In this document: positions 47,065-56,421 of the stretch, piece after piece | Layout: each line of letters opens with the position of its first letter | Position numbering within the stretch: the first letter of the stretch is position 1 | Source of the DNA: an uncultured Bacteroidota bacterium | GTDB taxonomy: Bacteria; Bacteroidota; Bacteroidia; Flavobacteriales; Flavobacteriaceae | Direction of reading: 5' to 3' | Length of the DNA stretch: 64,000 nt | Assembly (NCBI GenBank): GCA_902614065.1 | Contig: CACMJT010000007.1 | Coordinates: forward strand, 1 to 64,000 | The notes under the pieces: model-generated | Databases searched by the model: none | What the model was told of the DNA's origin: nothing | What the model saw: only the letters and a program-made list of their open reading frames with translations | Made by a program: the position numbers and the translations under genes

Positions 47065-48015
47065 ATGATTTCAAATTTTTATTCAACATTACTTTTTTTA
47101 TTATCGTTTGCTTTTACTTTAGCCCAAAGCAACAATACCATAATTGACTCACTAATAAGTCAAGGTAATATTACATTTTACCAAAATATTGAATATGGAA
47201 AAAATGAAAGAAACAAACTAGATCTTTTAATCCCAAGGTCAAATTCAAAAACACCTCTAGTCATATACTTACACGGAGGTGGATACAAAGGTGGAAAAAA
47301 AGAAAACTCCTACAGAAAAAATAACATTGGAAGAGTCAATGAAATTTTAAATAACAAAATTGCATTTGCTACTATAAACTATACTTTTCTAAATAATGAA
47401 AACGGCTTAATTTCATCACTCAATGATGCAAAGTTAGCTTTACAGTTTTTAAAACATAACCATGATAAATTTAACTTAGATAAAAATAGAGTGGTCATTT
47501 GGGGCGTATCCTCAGGTGCTAACTCCGTACTCTGGCTAGGACTATCTGATGATATGGCTGATTTAAAAAGTGAGAATAAAGTTCTGAGAGAATCCACTCG
47601 AGTTCAGGGAATTATTTCCATAAATGGTGCTCACTCATTCAATAGTCACAACTGGAAAAAAATGATAAATATGCCCGACAAAATGTTTGATTTTATGATA
47701 AAACGGTTCTTGAAGTACCCAGGAATGGATGTGGATAAATGGTTAGTAAATTATAAGCTCGAAAAGTATCAAGAGGCTATCGACTATTTTGATTTCATGG
47801 ATTCATCTGACCCACCTATTTTAGTTGCTAATTATGGTGATATGGTACCAAAATCACTATCCAGTTTTAATCATCATCCAATACACGCAAAATATTTAAA
47901 GCAAAGGGCTGATTCACTTTCAATAGAAAATTATGTCTTTGCCCCAGAGCTAGGTATTGAAAGTAAAGAAGTAATTGGTATTGTTGACTTCATATTTAAA
48001 CAACTCACGGATTAA
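47065..48015 (+). CDS. Secreted alpha/beta hydrolase (carboxylesterase-like)
   Basis: 316 residues with a signal peptide (ends LAQS). Oxyanion-hole motif YLHGGGYKGG near residue 76, nucleophile elbow GVSSGANS, an acid near NYGDMVP and a candidate catalytic His in the HHPIHAKYL region. This HGGG plus GxSxG set is that of the BD-FAE / hormone-sensitive-lipase-like esterases. Likely a periplasmic or exported esterase; the substrate cannot be read from sequence. Confidence 0.85.
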   Translation: MISNFYSTLLFLLSFAFTLAQSNNTIIDSLISQGNITFYQNIEYGKNERNKLDLLIPRSNSKTPLVIYLHGGGYKGGKKENSYRKNNIGRVNEILNNKIAFATINYTFLNNENGLISSLNDAKLALQFLKHNHDKFNLDKNRVVIWGVSSGANSVLWLGLSDDMADLKSENKVLRESTRVQGIISINGAHSFNSHNWKKMINMPDKMFDFMIKRFLKYPGMDVDKWLVNYKLEKYQEAIDYFDFMDSSDPPILVANYGDMVPKSLSSFNHHPIHAKYLKQRADSLSIENYVFAPELGIESKEVIGIVDFIFKQLTD

Positions 48016-48049
48016 TTAATAATTAAAAAAAAATTCAGATATTTGAAGT

Positions 48050-49504
48050 ATGGTTGTGAGTTGTAATAACGGTACGTTATCTACTTTTGTCCCAACAGAT
48101 AATAATCCATGGGATATTTCCAAAGTTTTGCTTGTTTTCAGGAGACTAGGTTTTGGAATAAAGCACTCGGATATTGCTTCAAAATTGTCTCTTACACCAT
48201 CTGAGCTGATCGACGAATTAATTGATAATGCCAAAAATTTACCTCCAACACCCGATCCTGGTTGGGCGCATTGGACAAATACTGATTTTAGAAATGCTGG
48301 AGGTAATAGAGGTCCATTCTACAGAAACCATCAAAAAATTGTATTTCAAGATTTTTTAAATAATGACATGCGTGATCGATTAACATTGTTTTGGAGCAAT
48401 CATTTTGTAACTGAGTATTACATGTACAATCATCCAGCATATACATTTAGATATTACAACAATTTACAATCTAATGTCTTAGGAAATTTCAAAAATTTTG
48501 TTTCTGTTATAGGGTTGGATGATGCTATGCTAATGTATTTGAATGGATATGAAAACAGAAATAATGCCCCAAACGAAAACTATGCAAGAGAACTTTATGA
48601 ATTGTTTACATTGGGTGAGGGTAACGGATACACTCAAGATGACATAACCGAAACTGCAAGGGCTTTGACAGGATATAACAACAGACAGGATGGAGGACCA
48701 ATTTATTTCAATCCTAACAGGTTTGATAATGGAGAAAAAACCATTTTTGGAAGAAAGGGAAACTGGAATTATGATGACGTGATAAATATTTTATTTGAAG
48801 AAAAAAGTGACTTAATTTCAAATTTTATTGTTAGAAAATTATACAAACATTTTGTAAGTCCAGATGTAAATGAAGCCATTGTTGATGAATTAGCTCTATA
48901 TTTTATCAATAATAACTTTGAGTTGGAGCCACTTTATAGAAAGCTTTTTAAAAGCGAACACTTTTTCAACTCTTTTTCAAGCAATGTTTTAATTAAAAGT
49001 CCGGTAGACCTGATGGTTTTCATTGAAAAGGAGTTTGACTTTGAAAAACCAGATAATTTTAGTGATAACTTAAATAATTATCTAAGAGCTAGGTGTAGTG
49101 ATATGGGTCAAGAAATATTAAACCCAATTGATGTAGCAGGTTGGCAAGAAAATCATGACTGGATTTCCACTGGGACTTTACCAATGAGATGGGAATTTTC
49201 TGACTATTTATTGTCAAGGTATTGGATTAAGAATAAAGAACAATTTAGAAATTATGCGATTAGTATTGTTGGAATTGAAGAAACCAATCCTGTTGAAATT
49301 GTTAAAAAAATTAATAAATACATGTTTTGTAATTATAATTTGATGGATGATGAGTTGAATGATGCCTTGGCTGCCTTCAAAGGAGATGTGCCAGACGATT
49401 ATTTTAATGGAGGGGGATGGACCCTGAACGAAAGCTATGCACCAAACCAAGTTTATGCATTACTGTTGTTTTTTGTGAAACTTCCTGAATATCAATTGAA
49501 ATGA
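48050..49504 (+). CDS. DUF1800 family protein
   Basis: 484 residues. Signatures of DUF1800: VFRRLGFGIKHSDI near the N-terminus, RDRLTLFWSNHFVTE, NENYARELYELFTLGEGNGYTQDDI (two adjoining motifs), and GWQENHDWISTGTL near the end. No signal peptide is seen. DUF1800 genes nearly always precede a DUF1501 gene, as here, where the two overlap by 4 nt (ATGA). Biochemical function unknown; the pair is often discussed as linked to exported or polysaccharide-related processes. Confidence 0.92.
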   Translation: MVVSCNNGTLSTFVPTDNNPWDISKVLLVFRRLGFGIKHSDIASKLSLTPSELIDELIDNAKNLPPTPDPGWAHWTNTDFRNAGGNRGPFYRNHQKIVFQDFLNNDMRDRLTLFWSNHFVTEYYMYNHPAYTFRYYNNLQSNVLGNFKNFVSVIGLDDAMLMYLNGYENRNNAPNENYARELYELFTLGEGNGYTQDDITETARALTGYNNRQDGGPIYFNPNRFDNGEKTIFGRKGNWNYDDVINILFEEKSDLISNFIVRKLYKHFVSPDVNEAIVDELALYFINNNFELEPLYRKLFKSEHFFNSFSSNVLIKSPVDLMVFIEKEFDFEKPDNFSDNLNNYLRARCSDMGQEILNPIDVAGWQENHDWISTGTLPMRWEFSDYLLSRYWIKNKEQFRNYAISIVGIEETNPVEIVKKINKYMFCNYNLMDDELNDALAAFKGDVPDDYFNGGGWTLNESYAPNQVYALLLFFVKLPEYQLK

Positions 49505-51111
49505 GTAAAAAAAATTACTTAGATTCTAAAAAGCATAGAGAAGAACACTCGAGATGGGATAGGAGAGGGTTTCTCAAAGTTTTAGGTATAGCAGGTGCAG
49601 GTTCTATTTCTCTTGGAAATACAAATATCTCAGTCCTAAATTCTAATTTTTTAACTAACGCTTTATCTGATTCCTTGTCCGATCGGGTGTTGGTCTTAAT
49701 AAGACTTAAAGGTGGTAACGATGGATTAAATACAATTATCCCAGTTTATGATTATGATACATATGTTTCCAAAAGACCATCAATTCATATTCCGAAAAAT
49801 AATTTGATTAGGTTGAATGATGATTTTTCGATGCCCGATCATATGAGTAATTTATCGGGTTTTTGGGAAAATGGAAAAATGAGAATAGTCAATGGTGTTG
49901 GATATGAGGGTCAAAATTTATCACATTTTACCTCATCAGACTATTGGGCTACTGGATCAACAAATAAAAGTGATATGGTTTCATCTGGATGGCTTGGCAG
50001 GTATTACGATGAAAAATACTTTGACTATACAACAAATCCACCTGAAAAACCTGTTGCCGTTCAAATTGGAAGTAATGCTAATTTAATTTTTAATGGCGCA
50101 TCAAGAAATTATGCCTTTGCTGTGGCTAATGAGTCAAGACTCGAGAGAGTTGCTGAGAGAGGAGAATTCTACTCAACTCAAAATTTACCTGATTGCACTC
50201 ACGGTGATCAGTTAGAGTTTTTGAGAAGAGTAAGTAATACAACATATGATTATGCAAAAGTTATTAATGATGCATTCAAATCTTCAACAGATTATAGTGG
50301 ATATGAAACTGATGAGGGTTTAGATAGACAATTAAGGCTAGTTGCTAAACTGATTAAGGGTGGTCTGGGTTCAAAAATTTACATGGTTTCAATTGGTGGT
50401 TTTGATACACACGGAAATCAAGCCCTAACACATCAATATCTATTATCCAGTTTATCATCTGCTGTTAAATCATTTTATGATGATTTGGCAGAGGATGGCT
50501 TCGATTCAAAAGTATTGTCAATGACCTTTTCTGAATTTGGAAGAAGAGTCAGTGAAAATGGGTCCGAAGGTACGGACCATGGTTCAGCCGCTCCAGTGAT
50601 GCTGTTTGGCTCACCTTTAAGAGGCAGTGGTTTTATTGGAAGTCATCCAAGTTTATCCAATTTGAATAGGAGAGGGAATATGTATAATACAATTGATTTT
50701 AGATCTATTTATCAAACCGTATTAACAGATTGGTTGTGCGGTGATTCAAACTTTATAAATGCGGCAATGCTAGGAAATGAGTATGATTTACTTGGATTAG
50801 GCTTTGGATGTCAGGATTCAGATGTTGTTGATTACAATTCCTTACTCAATTATCATGCACCAATTTATTCAAATTATGATCAAAGGGTGAATTTAAATTT
50901 AAGGATTCAACAAACTCATAAGGTCAATATAAAAACGTTTGATATACTCGGTAGACATGTTAACACAATTTTTAGTGGTGATTTAATAAGGGGAGAGCAT
51001 GAGTTCTCTATTAGCCACAACAAAAACGGAAAATTATCAGCTGGACAATATTTCTACAGAATTAATCTGGTTGGTGGCCCTACACTAAGTAAAGCTTTTG
51101 TTGTTAGATAG
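49501..51111 (+). CDS. DUF1501 protein with Tat signal and T9SS type A sorting domain
   Basis: 536 residues. The N-terminus has a twin-arginine motif (DRRGFLKVLG, Arg21-Arg22) before a hydrophobic stretch, so folded export by Tat is likely. The DUF1501 core (sulfatase/alkaline-phosphatase-like) shows LIRLKGGNDGLNTIIP, MVSIGGFDTHGNQ and FSEFGRRVSENGSEGTDHGSAAP (adjoining motifs). The last about 75 residues (NIKTFDILGRHVNTIF ... LSAGQYFYRI ... KAFVVR) form a type A T9SS sorting domain, so the final location should be the cell surface. Coupled to DUF1800 by ATGA overlap. Confidence 0.92.
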   Translation: MSKKNYLDSKKHREEHSRWDRRGFLKVLGIAGAGSISLGNTNISVLNSNFLTNALSDSLSDRVLVLIRLKGGNDGLNTIIPVYDYDTYVSKRPSIHIPKNNLIRLNDDFSMPDHMSNLSGFWENGKMRIVNGVGYEGQNLSHFTSSDYWATGSTNKSDMVSSGWLGRYYDEKYFDYTTNPPEKPVAVQIGSNANLIFNGASRNYAFAVANESRLERVAERGEFYSTQNLPDCTHGDQLEFLRRVSNTTYDYAKVINDAFKSSTDYSGYETDEGLDRQLRLVAKLIKGGLGSKIYMVSIGGFDTHGNQALTHQYLLSSLSSAVKSFYDDLAEDGFDSKVLSMTFSEFGRRVSENGSEGTDHGSAAPVMLFGSPLRGSGFIGSHPSLSNLNRRGNMYNTIDFRSIYQTVLTDWLCGDSNFINAAMLGNEYDLLGLGFGCQDSDVVDYNSLLNYHAPIYSNYDQRVNLNLRIQQTHKVNIKTFDILGRHVNTIFSGDLIRGEHEFSISHNKNGKLSAGQYFYRINLVGGPTLSKAFVVR

Positions 51112-51883
51112 AATTGAATATTTTTTCCATTTTTTTCTCCTCATCCTCAGCTAAATCTTTATCAACCAATATTCTTCCACTATACTCATCGGTAATGAAT
51201 TTTTTTCTTGATGCTATGTCAAGTTGAACTTGAGGAGGAATTACAAAGAATGAACCTGCCGATGCGCCCCTTTCAACAGGGACAATTGCAAGACCATTTT
51301 TAACACTCGAACGAATTTTTTTATATGAGATGAGTAGGGAATCATCAATTTTTTTTTCAAACTCTTCAGACTTTTTCATGAGAGCACTTTCCTCTTTCTC
51401 AGTTTCTTTCATTATGCTATTCAACTCATCTTTTTTGTGATCTAAGTGAGCCTTTCTTTCATCTTTAAGCGTAGTTGTTTCTTCTAATTTCTCTTTCTTT
51501 TCTTCAATTTCTGCCTTTAACTCATTGATTTGTTTTTCACTGTACTGTATTTCTAACTCCTGAAACTCAATCTCTTTACTTAAAGATTCAAAAGCTCTAT
51601 TATTTCTAACATTCTTTTGTTGATCGTTGTATTTAGTGATCATGGCTTTAGATTCTTCTATCTTATTTTGTTTTTCTTTAATACCGTTCTCAACTTCACT
51701 CAGTTCTTCATTTATTTTATTAATTCTGAAATCTAAACCCTCTACTTCATCTTCTAAGTCTTCAACTTCCAAAGGTAATTCACCCCTGACACTTCTAATT
51801 TTATCTATACGAGAATCAATCAATTGCAAATCATACATTGCTCTTAATTTTTCTTCAACTGAATATTCAACTTTTTTAGCCAT
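51104..51883 (-). CDS. C4-type zinc-ribbon family protein, ribbon cysteines lost
   Basis: 259 residues. A long antiparallel coiled coil (about 10-190) is followed by the family's C-terminal ribbon. Canonical members have two Cys-x2-Cys pairs there, flanking IPPQ. Here the region reads GASAGSFFVIPPQ and FITDEYSGRILVD, with Ser/Gly/Thr in place of every Cys, so zinc cannot bind in the usual way. As far as I recall, other flavobacteria share this loss. It starts 1 nt after nif3, forming a conserved flavobacterial pair. Function unknown. Confidence 0.9.
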   Translation of the reverse strand: MAKKVEYSVEEKLRAMYDLQLIDSRIDKIRSVRGELPLEVEDLEDEVEGLDFRINKINEELSEVENGIKEKQNKIEESKAMITKYNDQQKNVRNNRAFESLSKEIEFQELEIQYSEKQINELKAEIEEKKEKLEETTTLKDERKAHLDHKKDELNSIMKETEKEESALMKKSEEFEKKIDDSLLISYKKIRSSVKNGLAIVPVERGASAGSFFVIPPQVQLDIASRKKFITDEYSGRILVDKDLAEDEEKKMEKIFNSI

Positions 51884-51884
51884 A

Positions 51885-52667
51885 TTAAAAATAATTTACA
51901 GGATTAGTTTTACTTTTTGCAATAATGCACGCAAACTTAGGAATTTTTTTGTTAAGATGATTTAAAATAGTCTCTTTTATGTGTGTTTCACTCTCGTAAT
52001 GTCCAATATCAACAATTAAAATTTTTTTATTGGGCTTGAAAAAATCATGGTATTTGAAGTCTGATGAAATAAAGCAATCAGCTTTCTCAAAAATTGCATT
52101 TTCAATGGCAAAACTTCCTGACCCCGCAACCAAAGCTACTTTTTTAATTTTTTTATTTAATAAATTAGAGTGTCTCAAATATTTTAAATCAAATTTTTCC
52201 TTTAAAAAACTTATAAAATCATAATCCATCATTGATTTTTCCATAAAACCAATACTTCCCATCCCTTTTAAACTGTTACAATCATTACTGATAAGTATTT
52301 TTTGGTTTTTTAATTTTAGGATTTCACCAAGTTGGTAGCTAGTACCATCCCTATTATTGTCTAAATTGGTATGAATGCAGTATACATTAATGTCATTTTT
52401 AACACACTTGATTATAATGTCATTGACCCTAGTGTCAGTTATTTCTGTCTTGGGATCAATTATGAATAAAGGATGAAAACTAATAATTAGGTTTGACTCA
52501 CAGGAAATACACTCATCTATTACATCATCAGTTATATCAAGAGTTATTATACCCTTTTTAATCTCAGACTCTTGATCACCAACCAAGAGTCCAACATTAT
52601 CAAAGTCCTCGGCATCACTTGCAGGGCACCAATCCTCTAATATTTCAATAATTTCTGATAGTAACAT
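51885..52667 (-). CDS. Nif3-like dinuclear metal centre protein
   Basis: 260 residues from ATG at 52667 (a TTG gives 265). Motifs: WCPASDAEDFDNVGLLVGD at the N-terminus, ISFHPLFI (metal-site region; the more common version is HHPL), YCIHTNLDN and, near the end, VDIGHYESE, which supply His, Asp and Glu ligands. This is the short form, without the CutA/PII-like insert found in the about 365-residue relatives. The family is highly conserved but its function is debated (GTP cyclohydrolase-like or hydrolase). Operon with the zinc-ribbon-like gene; lpxK diverges 42 nt upstream. Confidence 0.92.
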   Translation of the reverse strand: MLLSEIIEILEDWCPASDAEDFDNVGLLVGDQESEIKKGIITLDITDDVIDECISCESNLIISFHPLFIIDPKTEITDTRVNDIIIKCVKNDINVYCIHTNLDNNRDGTSYQLGEILKLKNQKILISNDCNSLKGMGSIGFMEKSMMDYDFISFLKEKFDLKYLRHSNLLNKKIKKVALVAGSGSFAIENAIFEKADCFISSDFKYHDFFKPNKKILIVDIGHYESETHIKETILNHLNKKIPKFACIIAKSKTNPVNYF

Positions 52668-52709
52668 CAAATTTTTTATCAAATATAAAATTTATATTTT
52701 CGCCTATGT

Positions 52710-53720
52710 ATGTTACTCAGAAAAATACTCTTTCCAGTTGCTGTATTAAATTATCTCTTTCAGCTAATTAGGAGTTTTTTGTATGCAAATAATTTTTTTA
52801 AAGTATATCAACCTAAAATAAATACAATTTGTATTGGGAATTTATCTTTGGGTGGGACTGGGAAAACACCGCTAGTCAAATTTTTAATTGAAAGATTATC
52901 AAAAAAAATAAATATATCAGTATTAAGCAGGGGTTACAAAAGAAAAACTATGGGTTTTATAGAAGTTTTGGATGATGCAGATGTCAATGATGTAGGTGAT
53001 GAAAACTTTATGATTAAAAAATCTTTTAAAAATATAAATGTTTTTTCCTCTGAAAATCGATCCTATGCTTTGGATAGAATCTCAAAAAAATTCAATGATA
53101 TCGGTTTAATAATACTTGATGACGCAATGCAACACAGAAAAATAAAATGTGATCTTAATATACTGCTAACAAAATTTGAGCAGCCATTTTATAATGATTT
53201 TATTTTTCCATTTGGAAACTTACGCGAGCCAAGAATTGGTTATGAAAGAGCAAACGTAATTATTGTGACCAAATGTCCAAATAACCTAACTTCTACACAA
53301 AAAGAAAAGATTATAAAAAAAATCAATCCACTAGATCATCAACGAATTTTTTTTAGCAAAGTTCATTATGAAGATATTTTAAAAGGAAAAAACGATGTTC
53401 ATATTTCTGTATTAGAAAGTGACTTCGTATTAGTAACTGGAATTGCTGATAGTCAACCATTAATAAGATATTTAAAATCAAAAAAATATAAATTCAATCA
53501 TATTAGGTATAATGATCATCATATTTACAATCAAAATGATATTAAAGAAATCATAAAGTCAAGTGGAAATAAAATAATTTTAACTACAAAAAAGGATTAC
53601 TTTAAAATTATCTCATTGCATGACTCAAACAACTTATTTTATATAGATATTAAAATAGATTTCTTTGGAAAATCAAATGATTTGGTAGGATTAATTTCTG
53701 AAAAGTTTAGTCTTAATTAA
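52710..53720 (+). CDS. lpxK: Tetraacyldisaccharide 4'-kinase
   Basis: 336 residues. Phosphorylates the lipid A disaccharide at the inner membrane. An N-terminal membrane-associating helix is followed by the Walker A variant GNLSLGGTGKTPLV, SRGYKRKTMGF, and the characteristic IILDDAMQHRKIKCD; ILTTKKDYFK sits in the second domain. The 3' end overlaps convergent lipA by 8 nt. The presence of lpxK implies a lipid A outer membrane. Confidence 0.95.
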   Translation: MLLRKILFPVAVLNYLFQLIRSFLYANNFFKVYQPKINTICIGNLSLGGTGKTPLVKFLIERLSKKINISVLSRGYKRKTMGFIEVLDDADVNDVGDENFMIKKSFKNINVFSSENRSYALDRISKKFNDIGLIILDDAMQHRKIKCDLNILLTKFEQPFYNDFIFPFGNLREPRIGYERANVIIVTKCPNNLTSTQKEKIIKKINPLDHQRIFFSKVHYEDILKGKNDVHISVLESDFVLVTGIADSQPLIRYLKSKKYKFNHIRYNDHHIYNQNDIKEIIKSSGNKIILTTKKDYFKIISLHDSNNLFYIDIKIDFFGKSNDLVGLISEKFSLN

Positions 53721-54651
53721 TGTGTTTTTTTGCTTTGTATGAGGATCTGACTAGAGGACCACTTTCCACATGTATAAAACCTAAATCTTTAGCGAACTCT
53801 TTATAAAAATTAAATTTTGTTGGTTCAATAAATTCTTTAACTGGCAAATGCCTTTTGCTGGGTTGTAAATATTGACCAATAGTAACGACGTCAACCTTTG
53901 CATTTCTAAGATCACGAAGGGTCTCTAAAACCTCAGATTCAGTTTCACCCAAACCAAGCATTATTCCAGATTTAGTTCTTCTTGCACCGTTATCTTTCAA
54001 GTACTTAAGTACAGCCATGCTTCTATCGTATTTAGCCTGAATTCTTACCTCACGGGTTAATCTTCTTACTGTTTCAATATTATGAGAAATAACTTCAGGA
54101 TTAGCTTCAATTATTCTATCAAGATGTCTTTCAACACCTTGAAAATCTGGTATAAGGGTTTCCATTGTAGTTCCTGGGCTGAGCCTTCTTATACTCTTAA
54201 CAGTTTCAGCCCAAATTATTGAGCCTTGGTCTTGCAAATCATCTCGATCTACAGATGTTATGACCGCGTGTTTAATTTTCATTACAGAAATGGATTTGGC
54301 GACTTTTTCAGGCTCTTCCCAATCAACTGATTCAGGTTTACCAGTTTTTACACCACAAAATCCACATGACCTAGTGCAAATATTTCCTAAAATCATAAAT
54401 GTAGCAGTACCTTCCCCCCAGCACTCGCCCATGTTGGGACAACTTCCAGATGAACAAATAGTATTTAGCTTATACTTATCAACAAGACCTCTAATTTCAG
54501 AGTATTTTTTTCCAGTGGGTAATTTTACTCTAATCCAATCTGGTTTTTTTTTGAAGTCTGATTTACGTTGTTCTAGAGTTTTATTAGTTTTACTAATATC
54601 AACCTTAGTCCAATTTCCTTTAATTTTTTTTTCTAAAATTTTTGTACTCAA
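53713..54651 (-). CDS. lipA: Lipoyl synthase
   Basis: 312 residues, TTG start. A radical-SAM enzyme that inserts two sulfurs into protein-bound octanoate. Auxiliary cluster Cys are in CSSGSCPNMGECW, the radical-SAM CxxxCxxC is in CTRSCGFC, and the conserved C-terminal RSSYKA (Ser cluster ligand) is present near the end. It works after LipB, encoded 23 kb away. Last gene of the minus-strand run that begins with DUF1573; 48 nt behind the transporter gene. Confidence 0.96.
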   Translation of the reverse strand: MSTKILEKKIKGNWTKVDISKTNKTLEQRKSDFKKKPDWIRVKLPTGKKYSEIRGLVDKYKLNTICSSGSCPNMGECWGEGTATFMILGNICTRSCGFCGVKTGKPESVDWEEPEKVAKSISVMKIKHAVITSVDRDDLQDQGSIIWAETVKSIRRLSPGTTMETLIPDFQGVERHLDRIIEANPEVISHNIETVRRLTREVRIQAKYDRSMAVLKYLKDNGARRTKSGIMLGLGETESEVLETLRDLRNAKVDVVTIGQYLQPSKRHLPVKEFIEPTKFNFYKEFAKDLGFIHVESGPLVRSSYKAKKHIN

Positions 54652-54699
54652 TGCGTTTTAATTTAAACGAATACAAATATATGATTATATAATAGAATT

Positions 54700-55911
54700 T
54701 TAAATTAAAGTTATGTACCAAATTGAAAATATTGTTAAAAAAATGATGCCTGATATTGAGTAAAATTTCATTGTTCTTGAAAGTTTAAATTTTTTAGGCA
54801 TATAACCACTGTTAACAAGTGAATAATTCATAATTGCATAAATGGGCGCAGTTATAAAAGATAGAATAGTTGCTATTTTAATTAAAGTACCCATCTCCGA
54901 TTCAAAAAACACAAAAATTATCATTGTTACTATGGATATAATCAAAATCCAAGTATTATATCCGCTAATTTTTTTATGGTTTAATAATTGTAGTGTTTGG
55001 CTCATCGCTCGTGGCGATGCATCTAAGCATGTAATTGTAGTGCTCAACATTGTTGTGAATGCTGCAACCGATATAAAAATTTTAACATTTTCACCAAGAT
55101 TAGCTGTATATAATTTAATCAGTTGATTGGCAAACTCTGACCCATTATTAGAGAATGTTTGTCCTGATCCGAACATTACAAAAGCACCAAGTGCAACGAA
55201 ACACAATCCAAGAAATACAGTTGAAATGTATCCGACGTTAAAATCAAATAATGCTGATTTATATTTGATTTTATTGTTAAGATTTAATTTTTCCTTTGTC
55301 CATATAGATTGCCAAATAGAAACATCAAGAGGAGCAGGCATCCAACCCATGAAAGCAGCCAAAAAAATTATCCCTGAAACTTCATCTGGAAATATTTGAT
55401 TAAAGTTAAGTTCTACGACATTATTGTTGGTTGCATACCCCACTGCAAATAGTGTAGATAAAGCTAATATTAGGATTACTATTTTTATAAAGTTATCAAG
55501 TAATTTATATTTCCCAACTGTAAGAATTATAATGCAAAGAATTAAGATTATTGATGCCATTATGGCAATATTATTATTGAAACCGAATAGTTCAACTGCT
55601 AAACCTGCTGTTACAATAGTTACTGCCGCTTGAATTGTAAAAATTGTAACAATAGAAAGTAGTAAATAAATGTACAGTACGTAATCTCCAATTTTTTTGT
55701 AACCATGTAGTAGGGTTTCACCTGTTGAAAAAGCGTATTTGGTTCCAAATAAAAAGAAAGGGTATTTGAAAAAATTACACAATATCAATGCCCAAATTAG
55801 TCCAAAACCAAATTCTGCACCTGCCTTTGTTGATTGTACAAGATGAGAAACTCCAATTGCAGCTCCAGCAAACAATAAACCAGGTCCTAGTTTTTTGATT
55901 TGATCAATCAT
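54700..55911 (-). CDS. Nramp-like transporter lacking canonical metal motifs
   Basis: 403 residues with about 11 transmembrane helices, recognised as Nramp family by GPGLLFAGAAIGVSHLVQ, then TKAGAEFGFG and the overall helix pattern. Canonical Nramp proteins bind Mn/Fe through DPGN in helix 1 and MPH in helix 6. Here helix 1 has AIGVSHL and helix 6 has MGWMPAPLDVSIW, so neither site is intact. The substrate may therefore not be Mn or Fe (some Nramp relatives move Mg, Al or non-metals), but this is inference. The start overlaps the end of the sigma factor gene by 8 nt, so the two are coupled. Confidence 0.82.
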   Translation of the reverse strand: MIDQIKKLGPGLLFAGAAIGVSHLVQSTKAGAEFGFGLIWALILCNFFKYPFFLFGTKYAFSTGETLLHGYKKIGDYVLYIYLLLSIVTIFTIQAAVTIVTAGLAVELFGFNNNIAIMASIILILCIIILTVGKYKLLDNFIKIVILILALSTLFAVGYATNNNVVELNFNQIFPDEVSGIIFLAAFMGWMPAPLDVSIWQSIWTKEKLNLNNKIKYKSALFDFNVGYISTVFLGLCFVALGAFVMFGSGQTFSNNGSEFANQLIKLYTANLGENVKIFISVAAFTTMLSTTITCLDASPRAMSQTLQLLNHKKISGYNTWILIISIVTMIIFVFFESEMGTLIKIATILSFITAPIYAIMNYSLVNSGYMPKKFKLSRTMKFYSISGIIFLTIFSIWYITLI

Positions 55912-56416
55912 TATTCTTAATCTTTTCTATCAAAAGTTTTTTTGCTCTAAAAATTTTAATCTTTATAGTACTGATTGGTTGGTTAAGTTTTTTAGAAATT
56001 TCTTTAATTGATAAATCATCAAAATACCTGTATTTTAAAACTTCTTTATAGTTGGGTTTTAATTGATTTATTTTTTCCTTTAACTCGTCATAACTCTCTT
56101 TTTCAATAAAATCCTCCTCAGGGCTACTCGTATAATTATGCTTTTCAATATTTTCATAATTATCAATTATCGTTTTCTTTTTTCTTAACTGATCAGCATA
56201 AGTGTTCTTTGCAATTGATATTAACCAAGTTTTGAATGAAAACTTTTTATCATATAGTTTAATTTTTTGAAATGCTTTTGAAAATGTTTGAATTGTAATT
56301 TCCTCTGCAATGTAGTCATCAGAGGTCTTTTTTAATATATAGTTAAAGACATAATCCCAATTATCATTTAACAACTTATTGAAAGGAGTATTGTTTTGAC
56401 CTGAATTTGAATTCAT
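55904..56416 (-). CDS. ECF-type RNA polymerase sigma factor
   Basis: 170 residues. Region 2 spans about 10-75 (DYIAEEITIQTFSKAFQKI, then SFKTWLISIAKNTYADQLRKKK) and region 4 about 110-165 (YKEVLKYRYFDDLSIKEI, then ISTIKIKIFRAKKLLIEKI). No anti-sigma gene is visible; a Nramp-like gene overlaps its 3' end by 8 nt. Such small sigma factors near lipA and murB are common in flavobacteria and may be housekeeping rather than stress-specific. Confidence 0.92.
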   Translation of the reverse strand: MNSNSGQNNTPFNKLLNDNWDYVFNYILKKTSDDYIAEEITIQTFSKAFQKIKLYDKKFSFKTWLISIAKNTYADQLRKKKTIIDNYENIEKHNYTSSPEEDFIEKESYDELKEKINQLKPNYKEVLKYRYFDDLSIKEISKKLNQPISTIKIKIFRAKKLLIEKIKNND

Positions 56417-56421
56417 TTTGG

